Below, one piece after another: positions 17,301-25,370 of a stretch of 64,000 nt of DNA (position 1 is the first letter of the stretch; every line of letters starts with the position of its first letter). The stretch comes from Flavobacterium swingsii (lineage in GTDB: Bacteria; Bacteroidota; Bacteroidia; Flavobacteriales; Flavobacteriaceae). The notes below the pieces were generated by a model that ran no database searches, was not told the origin of the DNA, and saw only the letters and a list, made by a program, of their open reading frames with translations. The stretch spans positions 62,001 through 126,000 of the forward strand of contig NZ_FOJT01000002.1 of NCBI RefSeq assembly GCF_900111965.1, read 5' to 3'. The position numbers and the translations under genes were made by a program.

Positions 17301-19250
17301 TCTTCAAATACTGGAGTAGCCACTGTGAGTAATACAGGATTGGTAACGGGAGTTGCGGCAGGAACTACGATTATTACTTATACCAACAGCAATGGCTGTG
17401 TGATTACAGCAACGGTAACGATTAATGCATTACCAACAATTAGTGGAACTTTAAATGTTTGTATTGGATTAACAACACAACTTACAGGTTCTGCAACAGC
17501 TAATGCAACGACACCTTGGGTTTCTTCAAATACAGGAGTAGCCACTGTAAGTAATGCAGGATTGGTAACAGGAGTTTCGTTAGGAACAGCGATTATTACT
17601 TATACCAATAGTAATGGTTGTGTGATTACCGCAACGGTAACGGTTAATGCATTACCAACAATTATTGGAACTTTAAATGCTTGTATTGGAGCAACAACCC
17701 AACTTACGGGTTCTGGTACAGCCAATGCAACGACACCTTGGATTTCTTCAAATACAGGAGTAGCTACGGTAAGTAATGCAGGATTGGTAACAGGAGTTGC
17801 ATCAGGAACTACAATTATTACTTATACCAATAATAATGGTTGTGTGATTACGGCAACCGTAACGATTAATGCATTACCAGCAATTAGTGGTACTTTAAAT
17901 GCTTGTATTGGATTAACAACGCAACTTACAGGTTCTGCTACAGCCAATGTAACGGCGCCTTGGGTTTCTTCAAATACTGGAGTAGCTACAGTAAGTAATA
18001 CAGGATTAGTCACAGGAGTTTCAGCAGGAACCACGATTATTACTTATAAAAACAGTAATGGCTGTGTTATTACGGCAACAGTAACTATCAATGCATTACC
18101 AACAATTACTGGAACCTTATCGGCTTGTGTTGGATTGACCACACAACTTACAGGTTCTGCTACAGCTAATGCAACGACACCTTGGGTTTCTTCAAATACA
18201 GCAGTAGCTACAGTAAGTAATACAGGATTAGTAACAGGAGTTTCAGCAGGAACAGCAATTATTACTTATACCAATAGTAATGGTTGTGTGATTACTGCAA
18301 CAGTAACAGTTAATGGATCACCAACAATTTCGGGAACTTTAAATGCTTGTATTGGATTAACAACACAACTTACAGGTTCTGGAATTCCAAATGCAACAAC
18401 TCCATGGATTTCTTCAAATACTTTAGTAGCCACTGTAAGTAATACAGGATTGGTAACAGGAGTTTCAGGAGGAACTGCAGTTATTACTTATACAACAGAT
18501 AGTAATGGTTGTACTGCTACAGCAACGGTAACTGTAAATAACCCATCAGCACCAACAGTTACAACGCCAATAGCATATTGTATAAATGATCAGGCAAATC
18601 CGCTTAGTGCAATTGGAACTAATTTGTTATGGTACACAACAGCAACTGGAGGTACAGGTTCAGCTACTGCACCAACACCTTTGACAACTGCGGTTGGAAG
18701 TGCAAATTATTATGTAAGTCAAACTGTAGGTACTTGTGAGAGTCCAAGAGCAGTAATAACAGTTAATATTTCTGAGCCGCCAGCAACTGTTGTTGCAACA
18801 CCATCAGAATTTTTTGCAGATTTGCATACCATAACTGTTACTGTTACTCCAACAGGAATATATGAATATCAAATAGATAATGGTGTTTTTCAAAGCAGTA
18901 ATGTATTTACAAATGTAGGTGCTGGCCCACATGACATAATAGTAAGAAATGAATGTGATTCATTACCGGCAACGGCTTATATTGTTGATTATCCAAGATA
19001 TTTTACACCAAATAGTGATGGTTATCATGATACTTGGAATATTCCTGAACTGAAAGGTCAAGCAAATTCTAAAGTTTTAATTTTTGATAGATTTGGAAAA
19101 TTAATAAAAGAAATTAGACCTTCTGGAAGTGGTTGGAATGGAACTTTTAATGGAAAAGAATTACCATCGACTGATTACTGGTTTATTGTTACTTACGAAG
19201 AAAAAGGAATTACAAAAGAACATAAAGCACATTTTTCGATGAAACGATAA
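14379..19250 (+). CDS. giant repeat adhesin with T9SS type B sorting domain
   Basis: 1623 residues. Order: signal peptide 1-19; PPC-like domain about 20-185 (WFYFKVDQSGTLIFDI); Ig-like domain about 190-275; two related cysteine-containing beta domains with an Fn3-like domain between them (about 380-645); ten tandem bacterial Ig-like (Big_2 type) repeats of 74 residues, 647-1387, each with WxSSNTGVATVSNTGLVTGV and a Cys pair; one more Ig-like domain; and a C-terminal type B sorting domain (FTPNSDGYHDTWNIPE, then FDRFGKLIKEI). Such proteins are exported by T9SS and held on the cell surface, often in gliding and adhesion. Function is inferred; the ligand is unknown. Confidence 0.95.
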   Translation: MKKIILFLVFSLITINLYSQATCATAEAFCGSDPTIPSLIYPNSVGGSGGSNACLGSTPNPKWFYFKVDQSGTLIFDIIQNTAFNAGGFPTGTALDVDFAVWGPFASATGNCGSMVNNCPCPNNTTSPGSYPRPAPGNLVDCSYDGSPVEHLTIAGAAAGQYYLAVVTNFSGQPGFIKLEQRAPILPTYGSTDCDLVCGVSLGPDRNECAGTSINITTSFSSPFSTGTAPFQWLLGGVPQPAYDNMQTISVNTPGIWSVKTTRPGGCYQVTDSMVLSYYAPIPVTQPTDIILCTSSAAPYIFPSINKNAQILGTLSASDYTITYHTTQLAADNGAPSIPFASLTNYSISTSPTRIYVRVEDNSTGCYATRFFDLIVAAAPAGTFSYASPSYCTSVTTPQSIVPAGLTPSGSFTTNPLTGLTINSTTGEIIPSTSTPGPYTVNYDIAATASCPAFNTSTTVTINQVLTPTINCGTSTTTSVIFDWAAVTGATGYNVSYQINANPIVNVGAIGNVLTYSVSSLSPGDTVVITLTPTGPAGSCFSPNTQSCIANNCTPPTVAISYSSPSAPNTSFCESDTVPKLVYISGTGLFTPGTYAASPNTLIINPITGEITPNGSPATVYTVTYSVTTTPPGCSPVTATTLVTINALPTISGTLNACIGLTTQLTGSGTANATTPWVSSNTGVATVSNTGLVTGVSLGTAIITYTNSNGCVITATVTVNALPTISGTLVACVGLTTQLTGSGTANATTPWISSNTGVATVSNTGLVTGVAAGTTIITYTNSNSCVITATVTINALPTISGTLNACIGLTTQLTGSATANVTTPWISSNTGVATVSNTGLITGVATGTTIITYTNSNGCVITATVTINALPTISGTLNTCIGSTTQLTGSGTANATNPWISSNTGVATVSNTGLVTGVTAGSTIITYTNDNGCVITATVTINALPTITGTLNACVGLTTQLTGSATANATTPWASSNTGVATVSNTGLVTGVAAGTTIITYTNSNGCVITATVTINALPTISGTLNVCIGLTTQLTGSATANATTPWVSSNTGVATVSNAGLVTGVSLGTAIITYTNSNGCVITATVTVNALPTIIGTLNACIGATTQLTGSGTANATTPWISSNTGVATVSNAGLVTGVASGTTIITYTNNNGCVITATVTINALPAISGTLNACIGLTTQLTGSATANVTAPWVSSNTGVATVSNTGLVTGVSAGTTIITYKNSNGCVITATVTINALPTITGTLSACVGLTTQLTGSATANATTPWVSSNTAVATVSNTGLVTGVSAGTAIITYTNSNGCVITATVTVNGSPTISGTLNACIGLTTQLTGSGIPNATTPWISSNTLVATVSNTGLVTGVSGGTAVITYTTDSNGCTATATVTVNNPSAPTVTTPIAYCINDQANPLSAIGTNLLWYTTATGGTGSATAPTPLTTAVGSANYYVSQTVGTCESPRAVITVNISEPPATVVATPSEFFADLHTITVTVTPTGIYEYQIDNGVFQSSNVFTNVGAGPHDIIVRNECDSLPATAYIVDYPRYFTPNSDGYHDTWNIPELKGQANSKVLIFDRFGKLIKEIRPSGSGWNGTFNGKELPSTDYWFIVTYEEKGITKEHKAHFSMKR
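16317..18539 (+). repeat. ten tandem 222-bp coding repeats
   Basis: Ten in-frame units of 222 bp (the last 225) encode the 74-residue Ig-like repeats. Identity is high at nucleotide level; the 107-bp stretch 16447-16553 in unit 1 recurs without change at 17557-17663 in unit 6, exactly five units away. This points to recent recombination or conversion between units. Confidence 0.97.
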
Positions 19251-19271
19251 TTATTAACTATTTGTTTATAA

Positions 19272-19306
19272 AAAAGGCTTCTCAATTTGAGGAGCCTTTT
19301 TTGTTT
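19272..19306 (+). terminator. terminator after the adhesin gene
   Basis: Arms 19272-19283 and 19289-19300 form a 12-bp stem with one mismatch and a five-base loop, followed by T residues, 21 bp after the stop. Confidence 0.85.
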
Positions 19307-19353
19307 TATCATCTATCAGTAAAAAAATATTGTAAAAGCAGTTTTTCTTAATA

Positions 19354-19386
19354 AAAAAATCCCAACAGTTTCGTGTTGGGATTTTT
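19354..19386 (-). terminator. terminator of the isomerase gene
   Basis: ATCCCAACA at 19359-19367 pairs perfectly with 19374-19382, with A and T tracts on either side; lies 22 bp past the minus-strand isomerase stop. Confidence 0.85.
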
Positions 19387-19407
19387 AAATTTATTTTAAT
19401 GATAATA

Positions 19408-20340
19408 TTATTTCACATCCATCAATTCTACATCAAAAATAAGAGTAGCGTTTGGAGGAATAGCACCACCAGCACCACGAGAACCGTAAGCCAAGTGTGA
19501 TGGAATAACAAAACGTGCTTTGTCCCCAACTTGAAGCAAAGCAATTCCTTCGTCCCAACCTTCAATCACTTGCCCTTGACCCAATCTAAAATCAATTGGT
19601 TTTTTGCGAGGATAAGAAGAATCAAAAACTTTTCCAGACTCTAATGAACCTTCGTAATGAACCGAAACGGTTTTGCCATTTTCTGCTTTTTTACCAGAAC
19701 CTTTCTGAATCATTTTGTAACGTAAACCGCTTTCTGTTTTATCAAAACCAGCAGCCAATTGTTCCATTTTTGCTTCTCCTTCTGCTTTTTCTGCCGCTTC
19801 ACGTTTTGCACGAGAACCTTCAAAAGTTCTAAAAGCTTCTACCGCATTCCATTTTTCAGCTTCTTCACCAACTCTAACTATTTCTAAAGTTTTTAGAATA
19901 TCATTTCCTTCCACTGCATCAACAACATCTTGACCTTCTACAACATGACCAAAAACAGTATGCTTACCATCTAACCAAGTAGTTGGTACGTGTGTGATAT
20001 AAAATTGAGAACCATTTGTTCCTGGTCCAGAATTTGCCATAGCCAAAACTCCTGGTTTGTCATGTTTCAAACTTGGGTGAAACTCATCGTCAAATTTATA
20101 ACCTGGCGCTCCAGTTCCTGTTCCTTGTGGGCAACCACCTTGTATCATAAAATCTGGTATAACACGGTGAAAAGTTAGTCCGTCATAATAAGGTGTTCCT
20201 TGTGGTTTTACTTTATTTTCAAGATTTCCTTCAGCAAGTGCAACAAAGTTACCAACCGTTCCTGGAGTTAAATCATGTGTAAGTTTTACTAAAATCGAGC
20301 CTTTAGTAGTATTAAATTTTGCGTAAATTCCGTCTTGCAT
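19408..20340 (-). CDS. cyclophilin-FKBP fusion peptidyl-prolyl isomerase
   Basis: 310 residues joining two unrelated prolyl isomerases. The cyclophilin domain spans about 1-160 ([47 protein letters not shown]). A charged helical linker rich in Glu, Ala and Lys covers about 165-200. The FKBP domain follows ([55 protein letters not shown]). No signal peptide, so cytoplasmic. Such dual-family immunophilins are known from flavobacteria. Single gene with its own terminator. Confidence 0.96.
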   Translation of the reverse strand: MQDGIYAKFNTTKGSILVKLTHDLTPGTVGNFVALAEGNLENKVKPQGTPYYDGLTFHRVIPDFMIQGGCPQGTGTGAPGYKFDDEFHPSLKHDKPGVLAMANSGPGTNGSQFYITHVPTTWLDGKHTVFGHVVEGQDVVDAVEGNDILKTLEIVRVGEEAEKWNAVEAFRTFEGSRAKREAAEKAEGEAKMEQLAAGFDKTESGLRYKMIQKGSGKKAENGKTVSVHYEGSLESGKVFDSSYPRKKPIDFRLGQGQVIEGWDEGIALLQVGDKARFVIPSHLAYGSRGAGGAIPPNATLIFDVELMDVK

Positions 20341-20401
20341 GGTTTATTTATTTAAATTTGAACTGCAAAATTACAAATATTAAATAGAAAGTCCCGCCGA
20401 A

Positions 20402-20860
20402 ATGGATATTAAAATTATCTCTTACAATCCTAAATACAAATCCTATTTTATCGATTTAAACAAAGCTTGGCTCGAAGAATATTTTTTTGTTGAAAAACAC
20501 GACATTGATGTTTTTGAAAACATAGAAGAAGTTATTTTGAAACCTGGTGGCGAAATTTTCTTTTGTTTGATTAATGATGAAGTTGCGGGAACTGTCGCAA
20601 TGCAAAAAGTAAACGATACTAAATATGAATTGGCTAAATTAGCAGTTGATAAAAAATTTCAAGGACAAAAATTAAGCAATTTGTTGATGGATGCTTGTAT
20701 TGATTTCGCAAAAGAAAAAAAAGCGACCACAATTATGCTCATGTCAAGTACCAAATTAGATACTGCTTTGAATTTGTATCGAAAGTATCATTTTGTTGAA
20801 GTTCCGTTAAGTGAAACTGATTATAGTCGTGCTGATATTCAAATGGAATTATATTTATAA
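20402..20860 (+). CDS. GNAT family N-acetyltransferase
   Basis: 152 residues with the GNAT fold. The acetyl-CoA loop of motif A is LAVDKKFQGQKLSNLLMD, preceded by the strand EVAGTVAMQKV and followed by YRKYHFVEVPL near the C-terminus. The substrate cannot be told. It starts 61 bp from the divergent isomerase gene and leads a three-gene unit: the methyltransferase ATG is three bases beyond its stop. Confidence 0.9.
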   Translation: MDIKIISYNPKYKSYFIDLNKAWLEEYFFVEKHDIDVFENIEEVILKPGGEIFFCLINDEVAGTVAMQKVNDTKYELAKLAVDKKFQGQKLSNLLMDACIDFAKEKKATTIMLMSSTKLDTALNLYRKYHFVEVPLSETDYSRADIQMELYL

Positions 20861-20863
20861 AAG

Positions 20864-21664
20864 ATGAAAATCCCTGAAAACTACATAGAAACCAATAAAC
20901 AAACTTGGAACAACAAAACGGATATCCATATTGCTTCCGATTTTTATAATAATGAAGCGTTCTTAAGCGGAAAATCTTCATTAATGGATATCGAATTGAA
21001 TCTTTTGGGAGATATTTCAGGGAAGAAGATATTGCATTTACAATGCCATTTCGGACAAGATACATTATCCTTAGCCCGTTTAGGAGCAAAAGTAACAGGT
21101 GTCGATTTATCTGATAATGCCATCAATAAAGGAAAGGAACTGAATCAAAAAATTGGTCTTGATGCCGAATTTATCTGTTGTAATGTTTATGATTTAGAAA
21201 ATCATCTTGATGAAAAATTTGATATTGTTTTTACCAGTTACGGGACAATTGGTTGGTTGCCAGATTTAGACAAATGGGCTAAAGTAGTATCTAATTTCTT
21301 AAAACCTGGCGGCCAATTTATTTTTGCCGAATTTCATCCCGTAGTTTGGATGTATGACGATAATTTCAAGAATGTTTTTTATAGTTATTTTAATATTAAG
21401 CCTATCATTGAATATGAAGAAGGAACATATGCAAACAGAGATGCTGATGTTAAAACCAGCTCTGTTTGCTGGAATCATTCTACTAGTGAAGTGTTGAATT
21501 CCTTAATTAAATCAGGATTAGAAATCAATTCTTTCGATGAATACGATTATTCTCCTTATAATTGCTTTAATGAAACCGAAGAATTCGAAAAAGGTAAATT
21601 CAGAATCAAACATTTAGAAAATAAAATTCCAATGGTTTTTTCATTGGTTGCAACCAAAAAATAA
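20864..21664 (+). CDS. class I SAM-dependent methyltransferase
   Basis: 266 residues with a Rossmann-like methyltransferase core: motif I KILHLQCHFGQDTLSLARLG, GVDLSD at the end of strand two, then FDIVFTSYGTIGWLPDLDKW and FLKPGGQFIFAEFHPV. The cytosolic enzyme resembles small-molecule or UbiE-like methyltransferases; its substrate is unknown. It sits tightly between the acetyltransferase (three-base gap) and the DUF1569 gene (four-base gap), which suggests one operon. Confidence 0.92.
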   Translation: MKIPENYIETNKQTWNNKTDIHIASDFYNNEAFLSGKSSLMDIELNLLGDISGKKILHLQCHFGQDTLSLARLGAKVTGVDLSDNAINKGKELNQKIGLDAEFICCNVYDLENHLDEKFDIVFTSYGTIGWLPDLDKWAKVVSNFLKPGGQFIFAEFHPVVWMYDDNFKNVFYSYFNIKPIIEYEEGTYANRDADVKTSSVCWNHSTSEVLNSLIKSGLEINSFDEYDYSPYNCFNETEEFEKGKFRIKHLENKIPMVFSLVATKK

Positions 21665-21668
21665 ATTT

Positions 21669-22118
21669 ATGCCAAGTATTTACAACACATTCGACAATCA
21701 AAACTTAATTGAAAGAATCGAAAAACTAACCGCAGATGCACAACCAAATTGGGGGAAAATGAGTGTCGACCAAATGTTGTCGCATTGTCAAGCTCCTATT
21801 GATGTTGCTTTTGGAGATTTGAAACTCAAATCTAATTTTCTTTTTTTGCTTTTAGGCAAAATGATTAAAGGTAAAATGCTAAAAGCCAAATATTTTGGAA
21901 AAAACAGTCCAACGGCTAAGGATTTTATCAGAACGGGACACTATGATTTTGAACAAACCAAAGCTGATTTAATTAAAAAAGTAAAAACTTTTGCTGCTGA
22001 AGGAACAAATTCCATCAAAGTGCACAAACATCCTTTTTTCGGAAATATGACTACCGAAGAATGGGATAATTTACAATGGAAACACTTAAATCACCATTTG
22101 TATCAATTTGGGGTTTAG
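21669..22118 (+). CDS. DUF1569 (DinB-like) protein
   Basis: 149 residues resembling DUF1569, a four-helix DinB-like family: WGKMSVDQMLSHCQAPIDVA with a candidate metal-binding His, and EEWDNLQWKHLNHHLYQFGV with further His at the C-terminus. I start at MPSIYNTFD (21669), four bases after the upstream stop, rather than at 21648 inside the previous gene. The stop TAG (22116-22118) is itself the first bases of repeat copy 2. Function unknown; DinB relatives are metal-dependent thiol enzymes. Confidence 0.88.
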   Translation: MPSIYNTFDNQNLIERIEKLTADAQPNWGKMSVDQMLSHCQAPIDVAFGDLKLKSNFLFLLLGKMIKGKMLKAKYFGKNSPTAKDFIRTGHYDFEQTKADLIKKVKTFAAEGTNSIKVHKHPFFGNMTTEEWDNLQWKHLNHHLYQFGV

Positions 22119-22196
22119 CCCTGATGGAAGCGGCATCCTTTTTCTTGCTTCTTTAGCAAGGAAAAGATATAGCGGACAGCAGGAATAGCTCCTAAA
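22116..22196 (+). repeat. variable-stem repeat, copy 2
   Basis: Begins TAGCCCTGATGGAAG, overlapping the DUF1569 stop, and ends GACAGCAGGAATAGCTCC. The central 11-bp stem pairs TTTTTCTTGCT with AGCAAGGAAAA (one G-U). Same flanks as the copies at 12966, 38904 and 60463, with an unrelated stem sequence. Confidence 0.88.
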
Positions 22197-22225
22197 AACA
22201 TATAAGTTATTCCTAAAAACCTTTG

Positions 22226-22233
22226 TACCTTTG
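22226..22233 (+). promoter_or_regulatory. -7 box of trmD promoter
   Basis: TACCTTTG, an exact TAnnTTTG match, 32 bases before the trmD ATG. The same octamer precedes the CvfB-like gene at 55073. Confidence 0.5.
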
Positions 22234-22265
22234 CCGTTTAGAACCTCAGAACCTTTTTTAAGAAT

Positions 22266-22943
22266 ATGCGAATAGATATTATTACCGTTTTGCCAGAATT
22301 ATTGCGAAGTCCTTTTGAAGCCTCGATTATGAAACGCGCTATCGATAAAGGTTTGGTAGAAGTTCATTTTCATAATTTACGAGATTATACGACAAACAAA
22401 CAAAAATCAGTTGATGATTATCCGTTTGGCGGCGGCGCAGGAATGGTGATGAATGTACAACCTATTGATGATTGTATCTCACATTTGAAATCCGAAAGAA
22501 CTTACGACGAAGTAATTTATATGACGCCTGATGGGGAAACTTTGAACCAAAAAATGGCCAATACGATGTCGTTATTAGGTAATATTATTATTTTGTGTGG
22601 TCATTATAAAGGTGTCGATCAGCGTGTTCGTGATCATTTTATTACTAGAGAAATTTCGGTAGGAGATTATGTTTTATCAGGTGGCGAGTTAGGTGCTTTG
22701 GTTTTATGTGACGCTTTAATCCGATTAATTCCAGGTGTTTTAAGTGATGAAACTTCAGCTTTGACAGATAGTTTTCAGGATAATTTACTCTCTCCACCCA
22801 TTTATACACGCCCAGCGGATTATAAAGGTTGGAAAGTTCCCGAAGTTTTAACTAGCGGACATTTTGCGAAAATTGACAAATGGCGTGAAGATATGGCATA
22901 TGAACATACTAAAAATAGAAGACCCGATTTGTTGGAAGAGTAA
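22266..22943 (+). CDS. trmD: tRNA (guanine-N1)-methyltransferase
   Basis: 225 residues, the usual TrmD size. This trefoil-knot SPOUT enzyme methylates G37 of tRNAs and prevents frameshifting. Signatures: [37 protein letters not shown], and the knot regions [12 protein letters not shown] and [17 protein letters not shown]. In many bacteria it sits beside rplS; here rplS is 2.5 kb downstream with a regulator and a secreted deiminase between. Its own TACCTTTG box lies upstream. Confidence 0.98.
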   Translation: MRIDIITVLPELLRSPFEASIMKRAIDKGLVEVHFHNLRDYTTNKQKSVDDYPFGGGAGMVMNVQPIDDCISHLKSERTYDEVIYMTPDGETLNQKMANTMSLLGNIIILCGHYKGVDQRVRDHFITREISVGDYVLSGGELGALVLCDALIRLIPGVLSDETSALTDSFQDNLLSPPIYTRPADYKGWKVPEVLTSGHFAKIDKWREDMAYEHTKNRRPDLLEE

Positions 22944-22963
22944 TATTCTGAAATCTAAAAAAA

Positions 22964-23788
22964 ATGAGTGAGTTTTATTTGAAACGTATTTACGACACTC
23001 AAAATTATATTGAGAAAAATTATAACAAGTTAATTGCTGTAAGCGAACTTGAAGCTATTTCTTGTTATTCTTATAGAAACTTGCAACGCATTTTCTTTTC
23101 ACTATTTAACGAAACAATTGGGAGTTATCAAACTCGATTGAAAGTCGAAAACGGCTATAAAATATTACTCTATTCGAAAAAACAAATCTCAGATATTGCT
23201 ATTGAAGTTGGTTTTTCGGATTTACAATCTTTTTCTAAAACATTCAAAAAATATTTTGGCATTTCCCCGTCTTTGGCTAGAAATAACAAAGAATTGCTTT
23301 TTAGAGATAATAATTTCATTCAATCTATTGTTTATAACCTTGATCCAGAAATTGTTTTTATACCCAAAAAACTAGTTAATTACTCAAGTTGTAGAACGAA
23401 TTATATAAACCCTGAAATAGAATCGCTTTGGGGTAATTTTCTTAAAAATAATTTTGATACTACAAACTCACAATATTTTGGTGTGATTTCCGACGATGTG
23501 ATTATTACAAACAAAGCAAAATGCAATTATGACGCTTGTATTTTTACTAAAACTTTAAATACAAAATTGCCCATAAAGGAAATTTTTGGTGGTAAATATG
23601 CTAAATTTATTCATCATGGCAGTTACGATAGTATCGAAAAAACCTACGCTCAAATTTATGGTGGCTGGATATTAGATAATCAGTTAGAATTTTCTCATTT
23701 ACCAATTATAGAAAATTATATAAAACACGATTCTAATACAAGTTCTGAATCAGATTTTATAACCGAAATATTAATTCCTATTTTATAA
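22964..23788 (+). CDS. AraC-family regulator with GyrI-like domain
   Basis: 274 residues. The AraC DNA-binding domain is N-terminal (about 5-105) with two helix-turn-helices, LIAVSELEAISCYSYRNLQR and ISDIAIEVGFSDLQSFSKTF, ending YFGISPSLAR. The C-terminal ~150 residues resemble a GyrI/Rob-type effector-binding domain, with FGGKYAKFIHHGSYDSIEKT and a closing EILIPI. Rob/SoxS-like proteins with this architecture sense small amphipathic compounds. It starts 20 bp after trmD and 75 bp before the secreted deiminase gene, which may be its target; that is inference from position only. Confidence 0.9.
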   Translation: MSEFYLKRIYDTQNYIEKNYNKLIAVSELEAISCYSYRNLQRIFFSLFNETIGSYQTRLKVENGYKILLYSKKQISDIAIEVGFSDLQSFSKTFKKYFGISPSLARNNKELLFRDNNFIQSIVYNLDPEIVFIPKKLVNYSSCRTNYINPEIESLWGNFLKNNFDTTNSQYFGVISDDVIITNKAKCNYDACIFTKTLNTKLPIKEIFGGKYAKFIHHGSYDSIEKTYAQIYGGWILDNQLEFSHLPIIENYIKHDSNTSSESDFITEILIPIL

Positions 23789-23863
23789 ATTGTCCGTTTT
23801 GGACAACTTACCAATTTTATAAAAATATAGTTTTGTCTTGTCTAACTACATAAAAACAAAACA

Positions 23864-25282
23864 ATGAAATTTACTTTTACAAAAATCCTATTGGTAATAT
23901 TCCTTTTTTCTATGAATAATAGTAACGCTCAAACCTATACTTTTCCAGACGAATCCGAACCACACGAAGGAACTTGGTTGGCTTGGCCACATAGTTTCGA
24001 ATACGGAAATGCTTATCGGAACGAGAATGATGCTACTTGGGTTGCTATGACAAACGCATTGCAAGCCAATGAAAAAGTGCATATTATTGCTTATAACACC
24101 ACAGAGAGAACTAGAATAACAAACCTACTAACCGCAGCAAGTGTACCATTAACAAACGTAAACTTTATTATAAAAACCACAAACGATGTTTGGATGAGAG
24201 ATACAGGAGCTGTTTTTGTGCGTAACTCGGCTGGTGTATTAGTTATGCAAGATTGGGGTTTTAATGGTTGGGGAGGCGATTATTCTTTCGACAAAGACAA
24301 TACCGTTCCTACTGCCATGGGAACAGCGACAGGACTTACACCATTAAACTTAAATAGTATATTAACTATTGAAGGTGGTTCATGGGAGTTAGATGGTGCA
24401 GGAACTTTTTTAGCTACAAAATCGGCAATTACAGCACAAACTAATCCTACAACACCTACGGGAATTAAAGCCCTTAGAAATGTAGGAAAAACACAAGCAC
24501 AAGTAGAAGCAATACTTACTCAATACATAGGAGCCACAAAATTTATCTGGTTAGATGGTTGGTTTAGTCAAGATGACATTACCGATGCTCATATTGATGG
24601 ATTTGCAAAATTTGCTCCAGGAAATAAACTGGTTACTATGAGCCAAGCCGATTTGTTATATTGGGGAGCACCACAATCTGATATAGATAAATTATATGCC
24701 GCTTCAAACGTAAATAATGTGGTTTATACGAAAGTTATTATTCCGCTTACTGCAAATAATGTACAACCGACAAGTGGTGCAGCACTAACTTATAAAGGAA
24801 GTTACGCTAATTACTACGTGGCAAACAACCGTGTTTTAGTTCCAAATTATAACGACCCGAATGATGCTGTGGCTAATGCTATTATTGCAGGATTATATCC
24901 AGGAAGAACCGTTGTAGGTATCGACTGTAGGAACTTATATAAAAGCGGCGGAATGGTACATTGTGTTACACAACAACAACCAACTACGACATTAGGTACT
25001 GTAAATCATACATTAGAAAATTCAATCGATTTAGGAATATATCCAAATCCGACTAATGGAAATGCTTCTATTCGTTTTTCATTAACAGAAACTAAATCTA
25101 TAAAAGTTGAAATTTATAATATCATTGGTACAAAAGTTATCGACATTAAAGAATCAAATTATAACTTTGGAGAGAGTACAATTCCTTTAAATTTAAATAG
25201 CTTAAGCAACGGTATTTATATCTGTAAAATTACTTCCGAAGGAAAGCAAATAGCTAGTCAAAAATTAGTTATTTCTAAATAA
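23864..25282 (+). CDS. secreted agmatine/peptidylarginine deiminase-family enzyme
   Basis: 472 residues. Signal peptide about 1-22 (ending SNAQ), deiminase fold about 24-370, and a C-terminal T9SS type A sorting domain about 388-472 (LGIYPNPTNGNASIRF ... KLVISK). The guanidine-modifying active site can be read: WMRDTG with D113, HIDGF with H243 and D245, and the nucleophile C367 in GGMVHCVTQQQP. Cytosolic agmatine deiminases share this core, but signal peptide plus T9SS tag is the architecture of secreted bacterial peptidylarginine deiminase. Whether it acts on agmatine, free arginine or protein arginine is open. Confidence 0.93.
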   Translation: MKFTFTKILLVIFLFSMNNSNAQTYTFPDESEPHEGTWLAWPHSFEYGNAYRNENDATWVAMTNALQANEKVHIIAYNTTERTRITNLLTAASVPLTNVNFIIKTTNDVWMRDTGAVFVRNSAGVLVMQDWGFNGWGGDYSFDKDNTVPTAMGTATGLTPLNLNSILTIEGGSWELDGAGTFLATKSAITAQTNPTTPTGIKALRNVGKTQAQVEAILTQYIGATKFIWLDGWFSQDDITDAHIDGFAKFAPGNKLVTMSQADLLYWGAPQSDIDKLYAASNVNNVVYTKVIIPLTANNVQPTSGAALTYKGSYANYYVANNRVLVPNYNDPNDAVANAIIAGLYPGRTVVGIDCRNLYKSGGMVHCVTQQQPTTTLGTVNHTLENSIDLGIYPNPTNGNASIRFSLTETKSIKVEIYNIIGTKVIDIKESNYNFGESTIPLNLNSLSNGIYICKITSEGKQIASQKLVISK

Positions 25283-25336
25283 AATCAAACATTAATAAAG
25301 CAATTATGAAAAAAGAATATAGTTCTAGAAAAAAAT

Positions 25337-25364
25337 CATAATTCATAATTCATAATTCATAATT
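25337..25364. repeat. four tandem heptamers CATAATT
   Basis: Four exact 7-bp units, ending six bases before the rplS -7 box. Same heptamer family, copy number and orientation relative to transcription as 1085-1112 before the helicase. Confidence 0.9.
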
Positions 25365-25370
25365 ATTTAT

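Noticed and set aside
16250-18034. Several Val/Pro-rich antisense frames within the adhesin repeats
   Set aside because: They are the same antisense shadow repeated every 222 bp, produced by the codon pattern of the repeat units.
16317-18539. Regular repeats considered as a CRISPR array
   Set aside because: Units are 222 bp, in frame and coding throughout; there are no short repeats with unique spacers and no cas genes.
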